A DNA stretch of 64,000 nucleotides, from the IMG/VR virus record IMGVR_UViG_3300042938_002038, positions 1-64,000 of that record; one strand, 5' to 3'. How positions within the stretch are numbered: position 1 is the stretch's first letter; every line of letters begins with the position of its first letter. The position numbers and the translations under genes are program-made. The notes beneath the pieces were generated by a model. The model had not been told where the DNA came from, did no database searches, and was given only the letters and a program-made list of their open reading frames with translations. Positions 22,145 through 27,824 of the stretch are shown here, piece after piece. This DNA is from a virus.

Positions 22145-22263
22145 CCGTTATTTTCGATGGTGGAGAGGTATTCTTCGTATTCAGCAAGGTCGGCAGCGGT
22201 CGGCTCGTAAGCTTCCTCACAGGAAACCTCGAGGTCAAAATCGTCGGGATAGGATATGTTCAT
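22141..22263 (-). CDS. small acidic hypothetical protein
   Basis: 40 residues from ATG 22263 (GAAAGG just upstream); an alternative ATG at 22278 overlaps the stop of the upstream gene. The sequence MNISYPDDFDLEVSCEEAYE ... AEYEEYLSTIENNG is strongly acidic with many Tyr, in GC-rich codons. Small acidic proteins of this kind are sometimes DNA mimics, but nothing specific is recognised. It lies between the AAA+ promoter and the conserved gene at 22271. Confidence 0.5.
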   Translation of the reverse strand: MNISYPDDFDLEVSCEEAYEPTAADLAEYEEYLSTIENNG

Positions 22264-22270
22264 TAACCTT

Positions 22271-22501
22271 TCAGTCATTCCAGATTGTGAGGGTGATGCA
22301 ACCCATGCTCTGCTGATACAGCATAGCGCCGAGGTCGCCACCAGGTGTCATCTTAGCGCTTATACGGAGAAAGGGCTGCTTGTTACCCAGAGTGGTCCTG
22401 ATGCTGTTGGGCCATTCACCCGGGCGCATGCGCAGCTCAGAGGCTTCAGCGCTGAAGCAGTGCACCTTGTGTTCGGTCACGTCGGAGGCGGTAATGATCA
22501 T
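22271..22501 (-). CDS. conserved phage hypothetical protein
   Basis: 76 residues from ATG 22501, chosen because GAGG lies just upstream; the frame is open to 22519 in the leader. ELRMRPGEWPNSIRTTLGNK ... QQSMGCITLTIWND matches a pattern (L-x-x-x-P-G-x-W-P ... L-G-N-x-Q-P-F ... G-C-x-T-L-x-x-x-N-D) seen in small proteins of diverse phages and alphaproteobacterial prophages. It seems to be a beta-rich single domain. First gene of the leftward operon driven by promoter 22526-22554. Function unknown. Confidence 0.65.
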   Translation of the reverse strand: MIITASDVTEHKVHCFSAEASELRMRPGEWPNSIRTTLGNKQPFLRISAKMTPGGDLGAMLYQQSMGCITLTIWND

Positions 22502-22525
22502 GTCTACCTCATTCATCATAGTCTC

Positions 22526-22554
22526 TTTATACCACCACCCAAGATAAAAGTCAA
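22526..22554 (-). promoter_or_regulatory. sigma70-type promoter, leftward
   Basis: On the minus strand TTGACT (22554-22549), a 17-base spacer and TATAAA (22531-22526). The -10 and leader (TATAAAGAGACTATGATGAA) are repeated exactly at the rightward promoter 22946-22974, so the two divergent operons start with the same promoter-leader module. Confidence 0.8.
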
Positions 22555-22591
22555 TCCTAAGGATATCAATGGGTTAGCCAGGTAGACGCCT

Positions 22592-22713
22592 TAACCTATT
22601 GAAAAGATTATAAAAACTTTTTTCGGTGCACCAAAACTTTTTTCGATCGACCATCGGTCATGGACCTGCTCACCGCACTCAAGATGGTAAAACCTAATCT
22701 TTTCAATAGGTTA
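22592..22713. repeat. 19-bp perfect inverted repeat, structure A
   Basis: Arms TAACCTATTGAAAAGATTA (22592-22610) and its exact reverse complement (22695-22713) flank 84 bases containing two copies of AAAACTTTTTTCG and short dyads (GGTGCACC; GACC-ATC-GGTC). The region 22520-22980 carries no convincing gene. Candidate operator pair, origin element or structured RNA. Confidence 0.8.
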
Positions 22714-22730
22714 GCAGTTTTATAAAAGTC

Positions 22731-22860
22731 AATGATATCAATGGGTTAGGTGCTCACGACGGTTCTCGGCAGTCTAAGCCACTGTGGATGGGTTATCATA
22801 CCGCTAGGACCACCTAGCACGACTAGAGCACGGTTGCCATCCTAACCCATTGATATCATT
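22731..22860. repeat. 20-bp perfect inverted repeat with nested hairpins, structure B
   Basis: Arms AATGATATCAATGGGTTAGG (22731-22750) and its exact reverse complement (22841-22860). The stem can continue inward as GTGCTC / GAGCAC (22750-22755 with 22826-22831, with a bulge on the right), and a further hairpin GCTAGG-ACCA-CCTAGC lies at 22803-22818. Partial copies of the arm (GATATCAATGGGTTAG) occur at about 22562 and (CTAACCCATTGA) at 22923. Confidence 0.8.
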
Positions 22861-22945
22861 AGGACTCAAACTTTTTTCAAAAAAATGCAATTTTTTTCCT
22901 CAATCATATCAATGACTTAAGCCTAACCCATTGACAAAGCAGGGG

Positions 22946-22974
22946 TTTACTTTTATCTCATATGGGGTTATAAA
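22946..22974 (+). promoter_or_regulatory. sigma70-type promoter, rightward
   Basis: TTTACT (22946-22951), a 17-base spacer and TATAAA (22969-22974), followed by the leader GAGACTATGATGAA that is also found after the leftward promoter at 22526. A second TTGACA lies at 22931-22936. Confidence 0.7.
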
Positions 22975-22998
22975 GAGACTATGATGAAGGAAACGAAC

Positions 22999-23244
22999 AT
23001 GACCATCACGGTCTATGACCTCAGAAACAAATCTTTCTCACATGGTAACCTTGACTATAAAGTGTATGTGGTTATGGCCGATGGTAAAGAACCCAAAGTT
23101 TATAGCAGTTACTTTAGAATCAACGCCATTCGTGTGCTTAAAGATCTTGGTCATGATGTAACTGAGATTGATATCTATACCAAGCGTGATGCTAAAAAAG
23201 CTCTCGGCAAAGATCTTTTTGACAAAATTTACAACCCTCGCTAA
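22999..23244 (+). CDS. hypothetical early protein
   Basis: 81 residues from ATG 22999, chosen for AAGGA seven bases upstream; the leader ATGs at 22981/22984 are in frame. MTITVYDLRNKSFSHGNLDY ... YSSYFRINAIRVLKDLGHDV ... KRDAKKALGKDLFDK. It looks like a small alpha/beta protein with a basic C-terminal helix. First gene of the rightward early unit, divergent from the operon at 22501. No family recognised. Confidence 0.6.
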   Translation: MTITVYDLRNKSFSHGNLDYKVYVVMADGKEPKVYSSYFRINAIRVLKDLGHDVTEIDIYTKRDAKKALGKDLFDKIYNPR

Positions 23245-23252
23245 ATTACCTA

Positions 23253-23281
23253 TTGACTTTAATCTCAGATTAAGATATAAG
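23253..23281 (+). promoter_or_regulatory. sigma70-type promoter with palindromic spacer
   Basis: TTGACT (23253-23258), a 17-base spacer and TATAAG (23276-23281). The spacer contains TTAATCTCAGATTAA, a 7+7 palindrome around a central C, well placed for a repressor. It is preceded by CCTA as in the promoters at 2973 and 23783. Confidence 0.8.
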
Positions 23282-23317
23282 TTAAGTCATACCAACAACA
23301 CCAACGAAAGACCTACA

Positions 23318-23542
23318 ATGACCGAATTTTCCGGCGACAAGGCCAAGACCAACGTGACCATGGCATCCGATGGGCGCTACCACACCTCCCGTGACAAGTA
23401 CCGCAAGGGCGATCTGCGGAAGACCAATCTTGAGGAGTACGGCTCCACATCGTTCGGCACCGATGGGTACTACGACGGTGCTCCCGGCCGCAAGAAGCAT
23501 AAGAAGTGGAGCCGGACGGAAAAGCCGTCCTATCTCGACTGA
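23318..23542 (+). CDS. small basic hypothetical protein
   Basis: 74 residues (MTEFSGDKAKTNVTMASDGR ... GRKKHKKWSRTEKPSYLD), polar and basic, with many Gly, Tyr, Lys and Arg and almost no hydrophobic core, so likely disordered or nucleic-acid-associated. GC-rich codons contrast with the AT-rich noncoding flanks. It has its own promoter (23253-23281), and another promoter follows immediately after the stop. Monocistronic early gene of unknown role. Confidence 0.6.
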   Translation: MTEFSGDKAKTNVTMASDGRYHTSRDKYRKGDLRKTNLEEYGSTSFGTDGYYDGAPGRKKHKKWSRTEKPSYLD

Positions 23543-23547
23543 GTGGG

Positions 23548-23576
23548 TTGACTTTAATTCCAGATTAAGATATAAG
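23548..23576 (+). promoter_or_regulatory. sigma70-type promoter with dyad spacer
   Basis: TTGACT (23548-23553), a 17-base spacer and TATAAG (23571-23576). The spacer TTAATTCCAGATTAAGA differs from that of promoter 23253 by only two bases, so both are probably under the same control. Confidence 0.8.
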
Positions 23577-23603
23577 TTAAGTTATAACAAGGAGACTACC
23601 AAC

Positions 23604-23777
23604 ATGGATATCTCGACCGTTCTGTCCCGTATGTACGCCTTCGCCAAGACCACCAAGGACGATGTGGCCTCTAATGAGGTTGCCCGGGCCGCCGACCGTC
23701 TGGCGCACCAAGGGCCGTTTGAGGCTCAGCTGACCTCAGAGGAAGTCTCGGTGATTTCCCGCTTTGTCGGTGCATAA
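23604..23777 (+). CDS. small hypothetical early protein
   Basis: 57 residues (MDISTVLSRMYAFAKTTKDD ... SEEVSVISRFVGA), with a strong ribosome site (AAGGAG) nine bases before the ATG and its own promoter. Helical, GC-rich codons. No recognised domain. One of several short genes here that each have a separate promoter, an arrangement typical of host-takeover genes. Confidence 0.6.
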   Translation: MDISTVLSRMYAFAKTTKDDVASNEVARAADRLAHQGPFEAQLTSEEVSVISRFVGA

Positions 23778-23782
23778 GCCTA

Positions 23783-23810
23783 TTGACTTTTTTCCATAAC
23801 CTGGTATAAT
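23783..23810 (+). promoter_or_regulatory. sigma70-type promoter for a repeat-protein gene
   Basis: TTGACT (23783-23788), a 16-base spacer and a perfect TATAAT (23805-23810). TGGTATAAT at the -10 recurs as TGGTATAAG 29 bases downstream (23831). The primase promoter at 2973 has the same two-copy layout. Confidence 0.85.
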
Positions 23811-23842
23811 GGTTAGTGACCAAATAATGATGGTATAAGGTT

Positions 23843-24016
23843 ATGGAAAAAGTTAAGAATCAAGTCTTGGGTTCAGTCATGGGTCAAGTGGATAAAAAAG
23901 TTTATAATCAAGCCTTGAATCAAGTCCAGGATCAAATCTTTGATCAAGTCTATAATCAAGTCTATAATCAAGTCTGGAATGAAATCTGTTATCAAGTCTT
24001 GATGGAGATAGAATGA
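23843..24016 (+). CDS. tetrapeptide-repeat protein with its own promoter
   Basis: 57 residues that divide exactly into 14 four-residue units plus one residue: MEKV KNQV LGSV MGQV DKKV, then YNQA LNQV QDQI FDQV YNQV and so on. Val, Ile or Ala fills every fourth position without exception, and Gln precedes it in ten units. Expressed from promoter 23783-23810, unlike the clustered relatives at 26.7-28.4 kb. Its end overlaps the next small gene (ATGATG). No Cys pair, signal or membrane span. Function unknown; not similar to any family I recognise. Confidence 0.75.
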   Translation: MEKVKNQVLGSVMGQVDKKVYNQALNQVQDQIFDQVYNQVYNQVWNEICYQVLMEIE

Positions 24017-24189
24017 TGTATCTGGTTAGTTTTACCAACTTTGGTTATACTAAGGACTTTTCCAATAAGGAACAAGCTCTGACTTATATGGAGAGGGCAT
24101 GCCTTGAGGCACTGCTGATGACCGAGAAGGGTGAAGTCCTTGCTGGATTCTCTCCTATCACTGGCTTCAAAACCGAAAAAAGTGGTTGA
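24013..24189 (+). CDS. small hypothetical protein
   Basis: 58 residues (MMYLVSFTNFGYTKDFSNKE ... GFSPITGFKTEKSG) overlapping the stop of the repeat gene by four bases, so coupled to it. It has a beta-strand-like N-terminus followed by a helix (QALTYMERACLEALLMTEKG). Codons are of the GC-richer type. The -35 box of the next promoter overlaps its stop. No function recognised. Confidence 0.55.
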   Translation: MMYLVSFTNFGYTKDFSNKEQALTYMERACLEALLMTEKGEVLAGFSPITGFKTEKSG

Positions 24190-24213
24190 CTTTAAACCTA
24201 GTTAAGATATAAT
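24186..24213 (+). promoter_or_regulatory. sigma70-type promoter of the DUF932 gene
   Basis: TTGACT (24186-24191), a 16-base spacer and TATAAT (24208-24213). Its spacer (TTAAACCTAGTTAAGA) keeps the outer TTAA ... TTAAGA of the 23253 and 23548 promoters. Confidence 0.85.
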
Positions 24214-24245
24214 CCTACTATCAAAACAAACACGGAGACTTAAAA

Positions 24246-25199
24246 ATGGCTCACAACATTGAAATGGTTGACGGCAAGGCTCAGATGGCATATGTGGGTG
24301 AAACCCCGTGGCATGGTCTGGGCCGTGAGGTTCCTGCTGATCTTACTCCAGATCAGATGCTTGAGGCTGCTGGTATCAACTGGGAAGTTGAGAAGATCAA
24401 GGCCTATGCTAAGGTCGGTGGTAAGAACATCGACGTGGGTCGTTCGGCTCTTGTCCGTAAGAGTGACAACAAGATTCTAGACATCGTGTCGAACGACTGG
24501 AATCCGGTGCAGAACGCTGAAGCGTTTGAATTCTTCAACGACTTCATCGCCGAGGGTGACATGGAAATGCACACCGCTGGCTCTCTGGCTGATGGTCAGA
24601 TTGTCTGGGCTCTGGCTAAGGTCAAGGACGGCTTTGACCTGTTCGGTGGTGATGAGGTCGAATCGTATCTGCACTTCACCAACTTCCACAAGTATGGCTT
24701 CTCCACTGACGTTCGGTTCACTCCGATTCGTGTGGTCTGCAATAACACCCTAACGCTTTCTCTTAACACCAAGGTCGAGCGCTTTGTCAAGATTAGTCAT
24801 CGCCGTGAGTTCAACGGTGACAACGTAAAGCTCATGCTTGGTATTGCTCAAGAGAAGCTTGCTAAGTATAAGGAAATGGCTGCTTTCCTCGGCACCAAGC
24901 GCTACACCAACGAGAATATGGTCGACTACTTCAAGCGTGTGTTCCCTGTTGCTGGTGGTCCGGATGCTAAGAAGGAACTTAGCAAGAATGCTAAGGTTGC
25001 TCTGTCCGTGGTCGATACTCAGCCCGGTGCAGACTTTGCTCGTGGATCCTTCTGGCAGCTCTTCAATACGGTGACCTATACTGCTGATCATCTGATGGGT
25101 CGCACTCAAGACTCTCGTCTAACCTCTGCTTGGTACGGCAATGGTCGTAACATGAAGACCCGGGCGCTAGAGACTGCCATCGAAATGGCAAACGCCTAA
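24246..25199 (+). CDS. DUF932 / phage-plasmid-like protein (TIGR03299 type)
   Basis: 317 residues. AYVGETPWHGLGREVP (about 15-30) and LVRKSDNKILDIVSNDWNPV (about 68-87) are the hallmark N-terminal segments of DUF932/TIGR03299 proteins, with RFTPIRVVCNNTLTLSL (about 156-172) and WQLFNTVTYTADH later. Homologues occur on plasmids, phages and integrative elements, often highly expressed or near anti-restriction genes; the function is not settled. Strong promoter, good ribosome site (GGAGA) and GC-rich, host-like codons predict high early expression. Confidence 0.88.
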   Translation: MAHNIEMVDGKAQMAYVGETPWHGLGREVPADLTPDQMLEAAGINWEVEKIKAYAKVGGKNIDVGRSALVRKSDNKILDIVSNDWNPVQNAEAFEFFNDFIAEGDMEMHTAGSLADGQIVWALAKVKDGFDLFGGDEVESYLHFTNFHKYGFSTDVRFTPIRVVCNNTLTLSLNTKVERFVKISHRREFNGDNVKLMLGIAQEKLAKYKEMAAFLGTKRYTNENMVDYFKRVFPVAGGPDAKKELSKNAKVALSVVDTQPGADFARGSFWQLFNTVTYTADHLMGRTQDSRLTSAWYGNGRNMKTRALETAIEMANA

Positions 25200-25207
25200 A
25201 AAAACGG

Positions 25208-25236
25208 TTGACAAAACTTACTACCTGATATATAAG
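25208..25236 (+). promoter_or_regulatory. sigma70-type promoter
   Basis: TTGACA (25208-25213), a 17-base spacer and TATAAG (25231-25236), immediately after the DUF932 gene. It drives the 25-residue membrane peptide and the two genes that follow. Confidence 0.8.
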
Positions 25237-25271
25237 TAACTTATCAAAACATAGAAAAGGACTAAAATAAT

Positions 25272-25349
25272 ATGAGCGAATTTCATTCTGTGCTGTTGGC
25301 ATCACTTCTACTATTTGTGTTGTGTGGTGTTGTGGCATTGGTGAACTAA
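25272..25349 (+). CDS. 25-residue single-span membrane peptide
   Basis: MSEFHSVLLASLLLFVLCGV followed by VALVN: a polar N-terminus and one hydrophobic span of about 18 residues with one Cys. A ribosome-site-like AAGGA lies 9-13 bases before the ATG and a strong promoter 36 bases before it. Tiny membrane peptides of this type may modulate a host membrane protein, but no specific function is recognised. Confidence 0.5.
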   Translation: MSEFHSVLLASLLLFVLCGVVALVN

Positions 25350-25357
25350 TAGACAGC

Positions 25358-25397
25358 GTCATCTCTATACAACTGAAGTCATCTCTATACAACTGAA
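25358..25397 (+). repeat. 20-bp tandem direct repeat
   Basis: GTCATCTCTATACAACTGAA occurs twice back to back (25358-25377 and 25378-25397) in the 68-base leader between the membrane peptide and the gene at 25418. The copies are identical. It could be a protein-binding site or a simple slippage duplication. Confidence 0.85.
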
Positions 25398-25417
25398 AAA
25401 CACAAGGAAAAACAACT

Positions 25418-25771
25418 ATGAAAACTTTTACTCGTATGGCTGCCCAGGGCGATTTCATCATTCTGCGGATTAATGATATTCCCGCAAATGTCGAGCGCCT
25501 CGCACCAAATGACCGTAACCACATTGTGGTTGCACATTCCGAAACCGGTCATGACCACGTGATGGTTGCCGACCGTGTAACCGCCTACAAGACTACTGGT
25601 ACCAAGGACGTTGATCTTTATGAGATGTTCCTCTCCGTTGAGGCTCCTACAGAGATCAATCATCTTCGTACCTTTGATACCCACGAGACTCTTCTGGTTC
25701 CTCCTGGTAACTATACTGTTCGCCGCCAGCGTGAATATGTTGCCGAGGGTTTCCGTCGGGCTCAGGACTAA
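25418..25771 (+). CDS. conserved hypothetical protein paired with DUF6745
   Basis: 117 residues: GDFIILRINDIPANVERLAP, IVVAHSETGHDHVMVADRV and NHLRTFDTHETLLVPPGNYT, ending VRRQREYVAEGFRRAQD. This His-rich, beta-rich pattern (H-S-E-T-G-H-x-H ... F-D-T-H ... P-G-x-Y-x-V-R-R-Q-R-E-Y) is a family seen in phages and alphaproteobacterial genomes, to my recollection commonly next to a DUF6745 gene, as here. The clustered His could bind metal. GC-rich codons. Function unknown. Confidence 0.75.
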   Translation: MKTFTRMAAQGDFIILRINDIPANVERLAPNDRNHIVVAHSETGHDHVMVADRVTAYKTTGTKDVDLYEMFLSVEAPTEINHLRTFDTHETLLVPPGNYTVRRQREYVAEGFRRAQD

Positions 25772-25810
25772 TCTTTCTTACTCTGTGAATCCATAAAAGG
25801 GAATTATATT

Positions 25811-26656
25811 ATGAAGAAGATCGACAAGCTTACTGCAGAACAGACCGCTCAGCTCGAGGTGTATCGTGACAAGTGGATCAAGATCGGTCTTTCCACCGAC
25901 CGAGTTGATCCAGATGCAGCTAAGGCTGCTGTAGAACTTCTGTATAAGTGCGGTGGTCTTAACGCACCTGATGAGATCGTGTTTGCTAACGGTCCTCTGC
26001 ATGCTAAGAAGCTTCTAGGTAGCCGATCGGTTACGGAGAGTTGTGTATACGGCTCTCATGAGGCCGCTTGGCTTTCCTTTTATGACTTCATGCAGAATGA
26101 AGTTGGTATTGATCTTGAGGGTAAGCTTGACGGTCTCTGGGCTGTTGCCAAGACTTGTGGTTGGATTTCCTGCTACGACACTCTTGCAGTAGTGCAGGAT
26201 CGTCCGGTTCATATCAAGATGGATGAGGACAATCGACTCCATTGTGAAACTGGTCCTGCCATTCTATATGCTGACGGTTTTGCTGTCTATGCTTGGCATG
26301 GCGTCCGTATTCCTTCCGAATGGATTGAGGATAAGACTAGTCTGACTGCTCAGAAGGCTCTTACCTGGGAAAACATGGAGCAGCGTCGAGCCGCTTGTGA
26401 AATCCTTGGTTGGGTCAATATCCTTGGTGCACTAAACGCCAAGGTAATTGATGAGGATGAAGATCCCCAGATTGGTACTCTTCTGGAGGTTGATATTCCC
26501 GAGATTGGTCGGGAGAAGTTCCTCAAGGTTCTTTGCGGTACTGGTCGTGAGTTTGCCATTCCGGTTCCACCGGATATGACTACGGCACTTGGTGCTAATG
26601 CATGGACATATGATATTGATCCTGATCTTCTTAAGACACTTGAGGTCCGGACCTAA
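25811..26656 (+). CDS. DUF6745 protein
   Basis: 281 residues. The C-terminal half holds the recognisable DUF6745 sequence: VVQDRPVHIKMDEDNRLHCE, GPAILYADGFAVYAWHGVRI and PSEWI (about 128-180), then ALTWENMEQRRAACEILGWV and a final segment on the target or dose of a beta solenoid-like region. The N-terminal half is helical (LTAEQTAQLEVYRDKWIKIG). The family appears in phages and in many bacteria with no known activity. It directly follows its usual partner at 25418. Codon use is host-like and GC-rich. A GTCCGGAC repeat follows the stop but lacks a U-tract. Confidence 0.8.
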   Translation: MKKIDKLTAEQTAQLEVYRDKWIKIGLSTDRVDPDAAKAAVELLYKCGGLNAPDEIVFANGPLHAKKLLGSRSVTESCVYGSHEAAWLSFYDFMQNEVGIDLEGKLDGLWAVAKTCGWISCYDTLAVVQDRPVHIKMDEDNRLHCETGPAILYADGFAVYAWHGVRIPSEWIEDKTSLTAQKALTWENMEQRRAACEILGWVNILGALNAKVIDEDEDPQIGTLLEVDIPEIGREKFLKVLCGTGREFAIPVPPDMTTALGANAWTYDIDPDLLKTLEVRT

Positions 26657-26674
26657 AAAGTCCGGACTACCTTT

Positions 26675-26848
26675 ATGAATGGGATTATGGATCAAGTTTG
26701 GGATCAAGTCTATGGTCAAATCCGGCGTCAAGTCTATGATCAAGTCTTGCGCCAAGTCGAAGATCAAATCAGACTTCAAGTTTGGAATCAAGTTTGGGAT
26801 CAAGTCTATCGTCAAGTTTATGATCAAGTCATAAATTCAAATGAATAA
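26675..26848 (+). CDS. tetrapeptide-repeat protein
   Basis: 57 residues, the same length as the member at 23843: MNGI MDQV WDQV YGQI RRQV, then YDQV LRQV EDQI RLQV WNQV WDQV YRQV YDQV INSN and E. Twelve of 14 units are a strict x-x-Q-V/I. DNA units of 12 bases around ATCAAGTC are nearly uniform in codon choice (CAA GTC). First gene of the rightward array of eight paralogues interrupted once (27190). Lies 18 bases after the DUF6745 gene. Function unknown. Confidence 0.75.
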   Translation: MNGIMDQVWDQVYGQIRRQVYDQVLRQVEDQIRLQVWNQVWDQVYRQVYDQVINSNE

Positions 26849-26881
26849 AAAAGTTTATAATCAAGTCAAGTTAGAGAACAA

Positions 26882-26998
26882 ATGAAAAAAGATGTATTTA
26901 CTCGATCCATAAACTTGATAAGTTATAGAATTTATGATCAAATTATAGCACAAATAGAAGATCAAATCTATTCTAAAATTTTAGAAGATAATCTGTGA
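26882..26998 (+). CDS. short degenerate tetrapeptide-repeat protein
   Basis: 38 residues (MKKDVFTRSINLISYRIYDQ, then IIAQIEDQIYSKILEDNL). The four-residue beat is visible as YDQI IAQI EDQI YSKI; the N-terminal part is diverged. The bases between 26849 and 26881 contain another fragment (KKVYNQVK) resembling units of the 23843 protein, so this stretch looks like the decayed remains of older members. It may still be translated; its stop overlaps a possible GTG start of the next gene. Confidence 0.5.
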   Translation: MKKDVFTRSINLISYRIYDQIIAQIEDQIYSKILEDNL

Positions 26999-27003
26999 TA
27001 CAA

Positions 27004-27180
27004 ATGCGTAAAGTTTCCACTCAATGTCTTGATAAATTCTATATACAACTCTGGCATCAAGTTTGTATTAAAATTGACAATGAATCCGTAAATTATATTT
27101 GGGAACAATCTAGTATTTTTAGTATAGTCTGGGATCAAGTTCAGATGCCTATCAAGGATCAATTGACTGAATTAAATTAA
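27004..27180 (+). CDS. degenerate tetrapeptide-repeat protein
   Basis: 58 residues from ATG 27004 (GTG at 26995 is an alternative). MRKV STQC LDKF YIQL WHQV at the N-terminus and IVWDQVQMPIKDQLTELN at the C-terminus keep the four-residue rhythm; the middle is diverged and shifts phase. AT-rich compared with the near-perfect members, consistent with an older copy. Similar start (M-R/E-K-V) and length to the member at 23843. Function unknown. Confidence 0.55.
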   Translation: MRKVSTQCLDKFYIQLWHQVCIKIDNESVNYIWEQSSIFSIVWDQVQMPIKDQLTELN

Positions 27181-27189
27181 GGAATAAAA

Positions 27190-27444
27190 ATGGATAATAT
27201 TCAAATCACACTATCTTATAATCGCTTTCCTGAAAATCAAAATCCAAATACTGTAATGGGTGAATCATATCAACATACTTTTACCATTACTGATGAAGCC
27301 ACTTATTTTTCTGTTTTAGAAAAAGTTGAAGTGATGCTTAAGAGTCTAGGTTATGAGTTCAATGGTCATCTAGAATTTAGTGGTCTGGTAACTGATGATG
27401 CCGTTCAGAGTGATAATGTTGTAGTTCTTCGCCCTGAGGAATAA
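27190..27444 (+). CDS. hypothetical protein inside the repeat-gene array
   Basis: 84 residues without the tetrapeptide pattern: IQITLSYNRFPENQNPNTVM, YQHTFTITDEATYFSVLEKV and VMLKSLGYEFNGHLEFSGLV. It looks like a compact alpha/beta protein. Ribosome site AAGGA. It separates the older, degenerate repeat genes from the more regular ones, and 42 bases downstream are noncoding with a fragment of repeat-like sequence (CGTCAAGTCAAAGATCAA). No family recognised. Confidence 0.6.
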   Translation: MDNIQITLSYNRFPENQNPNTVMGESYQHTFTITDEATYFSVLEKVEVMLKSLGYEFNGHLEFSGLVTDDAVQSDNVVVLRPEE

Positions 27445-27486
27445 GTACTATAAACCATATTAGCGTCAAGTCAAAGATCAAAACCT

Positions 27487-27648
27487 ATGAAACAAGTCTG
27501 GGAACAAATTTGTGGTCAAATTTGGGAACATGTCTGGGATCAAGTAGAAAATCAAATCAGTGATCAAGTCAGGAGTCAAGTATGGGGTCAAGTCAGACTT
27601 CAAGTCAGAAGTCAAATCTGGGATCAAGTAGAAGATCAAGCCCTATGA
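27487..27648 (+). CDS. tetrapeptide-repeat protein
   Basis: 53 residues: MKQV WEQI CGQI WEHV WDQV, then ENQI SDQV RSQV WGQV RLQV RSQI WDQV EDQA L. Thirteen units in perfect register from Met1, all with V/I/A at position 4 and twelve with Gln at position 3. It is the first of four consecutive members joined by four-base ATGA overlaps (at 27645, 27821 and 28000), so translation must be coupled. Function unknown. Confidence 0.75.
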   Translation: MKQVWEQICGQIWEHVWDQVENQISDQVRSQVWGQVRLQVRSQIWDQVEDQAL

Positions 27649-27824
27649 ATTATGTTCAAGATCAAGTTGTGAGCTTTGTTAGGGGTCAAGTCTGGACTAA
27701 AATTATGAAACAAGTCATGGTTCAAATCGAGAGACAAACCCGAAATCAGGTCGTGGATCCAGTCTGGGATCAAGTCTCGGATCAAGTCCGCCGTCAAGTC
27801 CGAAGTCAAGTACTGAATCCATGA
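27645..27824 (+). CDS. tetrapeptide-repeat protein
   Basis: 59 residues from ATG 27645, which overlaps the previous stop; the frame is open further upstream but the overlap and the M-x-x-V start fix it. MNYV QDQV VSFV RGQV WTKI, then MKQV MVQI ERQT RNQV VDPV WDQV SDQV RRQV RSQV and LNP. Fourteen units, three with substitutions at Gln. Less acidic than its neighbours, with several Arg-containing units. Function unknown. Confidence 0.75.
   Translation: MNYVQDQVVSFVRGQVWTKIMKQVMVQIERQTRNQVVDPVWDQVSDQVRRQVRSQVLNP

Noticed and set aside
21157-22266. 369-codon open frame on the plus strand opposite the AAA+ ATPase gene
   Set aside because: It is the antisense shadow of a GC-rich gene. The minus-strand frame has clear Walker A/B motifs, a promoter and a ribosome site; the plus frame has none and no recognisable domain.
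22660-22725. 21-codon ORF (MDLLTALKMVKPNLFNRLAVL is the full reading, one residue over 20 if extended) in the inverted-repeat region
   Set aside because: No ribosome site, and it overlaps the arm of structure A, whose perfect repeat explains the sequence better than coding does.
26641-26672. GTCCGGAC repeat after the DUF6745 gene as a terminator
   Set aside because: Both copies are self-palindromic and could pair, but no U-tract follows, so an intrinsic terminator is not supported.
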